Assembly (NCBI RefSeq): GCF_000003815.2
Contig: NC_049991.1
Coordinates: forward strand, 15,642,202-15,706,201
Source: Branchiostoma floridae
Taxonomy: Eukaryota; Chordata; Leptocardii; Amphioxiformes; Branchiostomatidae
DNA: 64,000 bases
Direction of reading: 5' to 3'
Shown here: in pieces, positions 62,653 through 64,000 of the stretch
Numbering within the stretch: position 1 is the stretch's first letter
Layout of the letters: each line of letters begins with the position of its first letter
Position numbers and translations under genes: made by a program
The notes under the pieces: model-generated
Database searches by the model: none
Told to the model about the DNA's origin: nothing
The model's input: only the letters and a program-made list of their open reading frames with translations

Positions 62653-63034
62653 NNNNNNNNNNNNNNNNNNNNNNNNNNNNNNNNNNNNNNNNNNNNNNNN
62701 NNNNNNNNNNNNNNNNNNNNNNNNNNNNNNNNNNNNNNNNNNNNNNNNNNNNNNNNNNNNNNNNNNNNNNNNNNNNNNNNNNNNNNNNNNNNNNNNNNNN
62801 NNNNNNNNNNNNNNNNNNNNNNNNNNNNNNNNNNNNNNNNNNNNNNNNNNNNNNNNNNNNNNNNNNNNNNNNNNNNNNNNNNNNNNNNNNNNNNNNNNNN
62901 NNNNNNNNNNNNNNNNNNNNNNNNNNNNNNNNNNNNNNNNNNNNNNNNNNNNNNNNNNNNNNNNNNNNNNNNNNNNNNNNNNNNNNNNNNNNNNNNNNNN
63001 NNNNNNNNNNNNNNNNNNNNNNNNNNNNNNNNNN
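62653..63034. other. Assembly gap, 382 N
   Basis: A gap of 382 Ns at the left edge of a GC-rich tandem repeat, the likely cause of the assembly failure. Reading frame across it is not reliable. Confidence 0.98.
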
Positions 63035-63462
63035 GGGTAGTGCAGGGAAGGGTCCTTCCCAGCCGAGGGGGGTACCTGTAGCTAGACCGGCCCCAGGGAA
63101 GGTAGAGGGGGGTAGTGTGGGGAAGGGACCTTCCCGGCCAAGGGGGGTACCTGTAGCTAGACCGGCCCCAGGGAAGGTAGAGGGGGGTAGTGTGGGGAAG
63201 GGACCTTCCCGGCCAAGGGGGGTACCTGTTCCTGAGCCTAGACCGGCCCCAGGGAAGGTAGAGGGGGGTAGTGCAGGGAAGGGTCCTCCCCGGCCAAGGG
63301 GGGTACCTGTAGCTAGACCGGCCCCAGGGAAGGTAGAGGGGGGTAGTGTGGGGAAGGGTCCTTCCCGGCCAAGGAGGGGACCTGTTCCTGAGCCTAGACT
63401 GGCCCCAGGGAAGGTAGAGGGGGGTAGTGTGGGGAAGGGTCCTTCCCGGCCAAGGAGCACAC
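63035..63462 (+). repeat. GC-rich coding tandem repeat, 75-84 bp units
   Basis: About five and a half units are visible, with more likely in the gap. The basic 75-bp unit contains GGGAAGGGACCTTCCCGGCC and ACCGGCCCCAGGGAAGGTAG. Longer units carry an extra CCTGAGCCT-type insert. Unit lengths are multiples of three and the plus frame stays open, so the repeat is under coding constraint or only recently expanded. Confidence 0.9.
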
Positions 63463-64000
63463 GTACATTGAGTAAGAGTGAGTGGAAGAATATGATGAAT
63501 AAAAGGCTTAGTCAGTTTAAAGAAGCACAAGATAAAGGTGAGGTTGTGTGTGGTATTGGTTGTGAAGGGGAAGATGTGCAGTATGTAATATGTCCTACAG
63601 GGTGGAGTAGTTGTAAGCTTAGGAAGGGCAAGGAGAGTACAGGTGTATTAGGAGGGTTTAGCAGGGGAAAGACTAGGTGTAGGAGGGTTAGTGGTAAAGC
63701 TAAGAGGGAGAAGTTGTCAGTACCAACTAGGCTAGAGGTTAGAATGTTGTATAGTGGGCCCCTTAATCCCTCAGGGTGGGTGGAAAAGGTTAAACAGGTA
63801 GGTACTAGTACCTGTAAGAGTAGTGAGGAGGGGGTAGGAGATGTTAGTGATAATGTGACCTGTAAGAGTAGTGAGGAGGGGGGAAATGAGTGTAATATTG
63901 TTGCCTGTGAGTCTAGTAAGTCTAGTAAAGATGGGGTAGAAGATGTGACTGATAGTGATGTCTGTGAGTCTAGTAAGGATGGGGTAGAAGATGTGAGTGA
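63036..64000 (+). CDS. Repeat-rich open frame leaving the window (partial)
   Basis: From 63036 to the window end there is no stop codon, about 321 codons. The first part encodes 25-27-residue repeats rich in Pro, Gly, Arg and Lys (VARPAPGKVEGGSVGKGPSR). A basic, Cys-containing stretch follows (SEWKNMMNKRLSQFKEAQ; CEGEDVQYVICPTGWSSCK), then acidic repeats of the form CKSSEEG / CESSKDGVEDV. I recognise no domain. Position suggests it may belong to the same element as the SGNH-like segment, but they are kept separate because of the gap. Confidence 0.5.

Noticed and set aside
62592-63530. Long minus-strand open frame over the GC-rich repeat and gap
   Set aside because: It is the antisense of the repeat, crosses 382 Ns and encodes only a repeat of PWPGRTLP type. 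The plus frame runs open beyond the repeat into non-repetitive sequence, so plus is the likelier coding strand.
1-64000. CRISPR arrays, bacterial operons, rRNA genes
   Set aside because: The window is plainly eukaryotic, with introns and vertebrate-like genes. No such features were seen.

Overview
The window looks like a piece of a cephalochordate (amphioxus, Branchiostoma-like) genome. It contains chordate-type, multi-exon housekeeping genes with short GT-AG introns, a single-exon noggin whose protein aligns well by eye with vertebrate noggin, an unusual death-fold/immunoglobulin domain combination, and many small foldback DNA transposons. The species is inferred from this overall character, not proven. 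Three runs of N are assembly gaps: 8090-8189 and 40956-41055 are 100-base placeholders of unknown true size, and 62653-63034 is a sized gap inside a GC-rich tandem repeat. Start codons and exon limits were placed by hand from splice signals, reading phase and homology recalled from memory.

Layout, left to right. (1) 1-5.5 kb: a possible terminal exon of an unidentified gene (239-329), then non-coding DNA with three small foldback elements. (2) 7.9-14.7 kb: a small single-pass membrane glycoprotein gene whose first exon is broken by a gap; its 5.5 kb intron holds degenerate tandem repeats, a foldback element and a CA microsatellite. A tRNA-derived SINE follows. (3) 17.4-37 kb: CNOT2, a scaffold subunit of the CCR4-NOT deadenylase, in 17 exons with consistent phase; its introns are littered with MITEs and a tandem duplication. 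(4) 37.2-44.2 kb: a promoter-like RFX X-box plus CRE cluster, a 187-bp tandem duplication, a gap, then a four-exon gene for a 312-residue protein with an N-terminal CARD and one immunoglobulin domain, with no signal peptide or membrane segment. (5) 45.9-51.7 kb: PHF5A (minus) and coilin (plus), head to head across a roughly 500-bp shared promoter. (6) 52-57.4 kb: GC-richer regulatory-looking DNA, including a 181/182-bp tandem duplication carrying octamer and CRE motifs, then noggin as one exon. (7) 57.4-62.1 kb: no convincing gene, but a promoter-like cluster near 60.94-61.05 kb. (8) 62.2-64.0 kb: an SGNH/GDSL-hydrolase-like reading frame, a gap, and a long repeat-rich open frame that leaves the window; both resemble transposable-element coding sequence.

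How the genes relate: CNOT2 (mRNA deadenylation), PHF5A (U2 snRNP/SF3b) and coilin (Cajal bodies) are all nuclear or RNA-processing housekeeping genes, and the last two probably share a promoter. Noggin is a secreted BMP antagonist with its own large flanking regulatory space. The CARD-Ig gene is the most unusual item. It combines in one cytosolic protein the two kinds of fold (death-fold and Ig) that the BCL10-MALT1 signalling complex uses.
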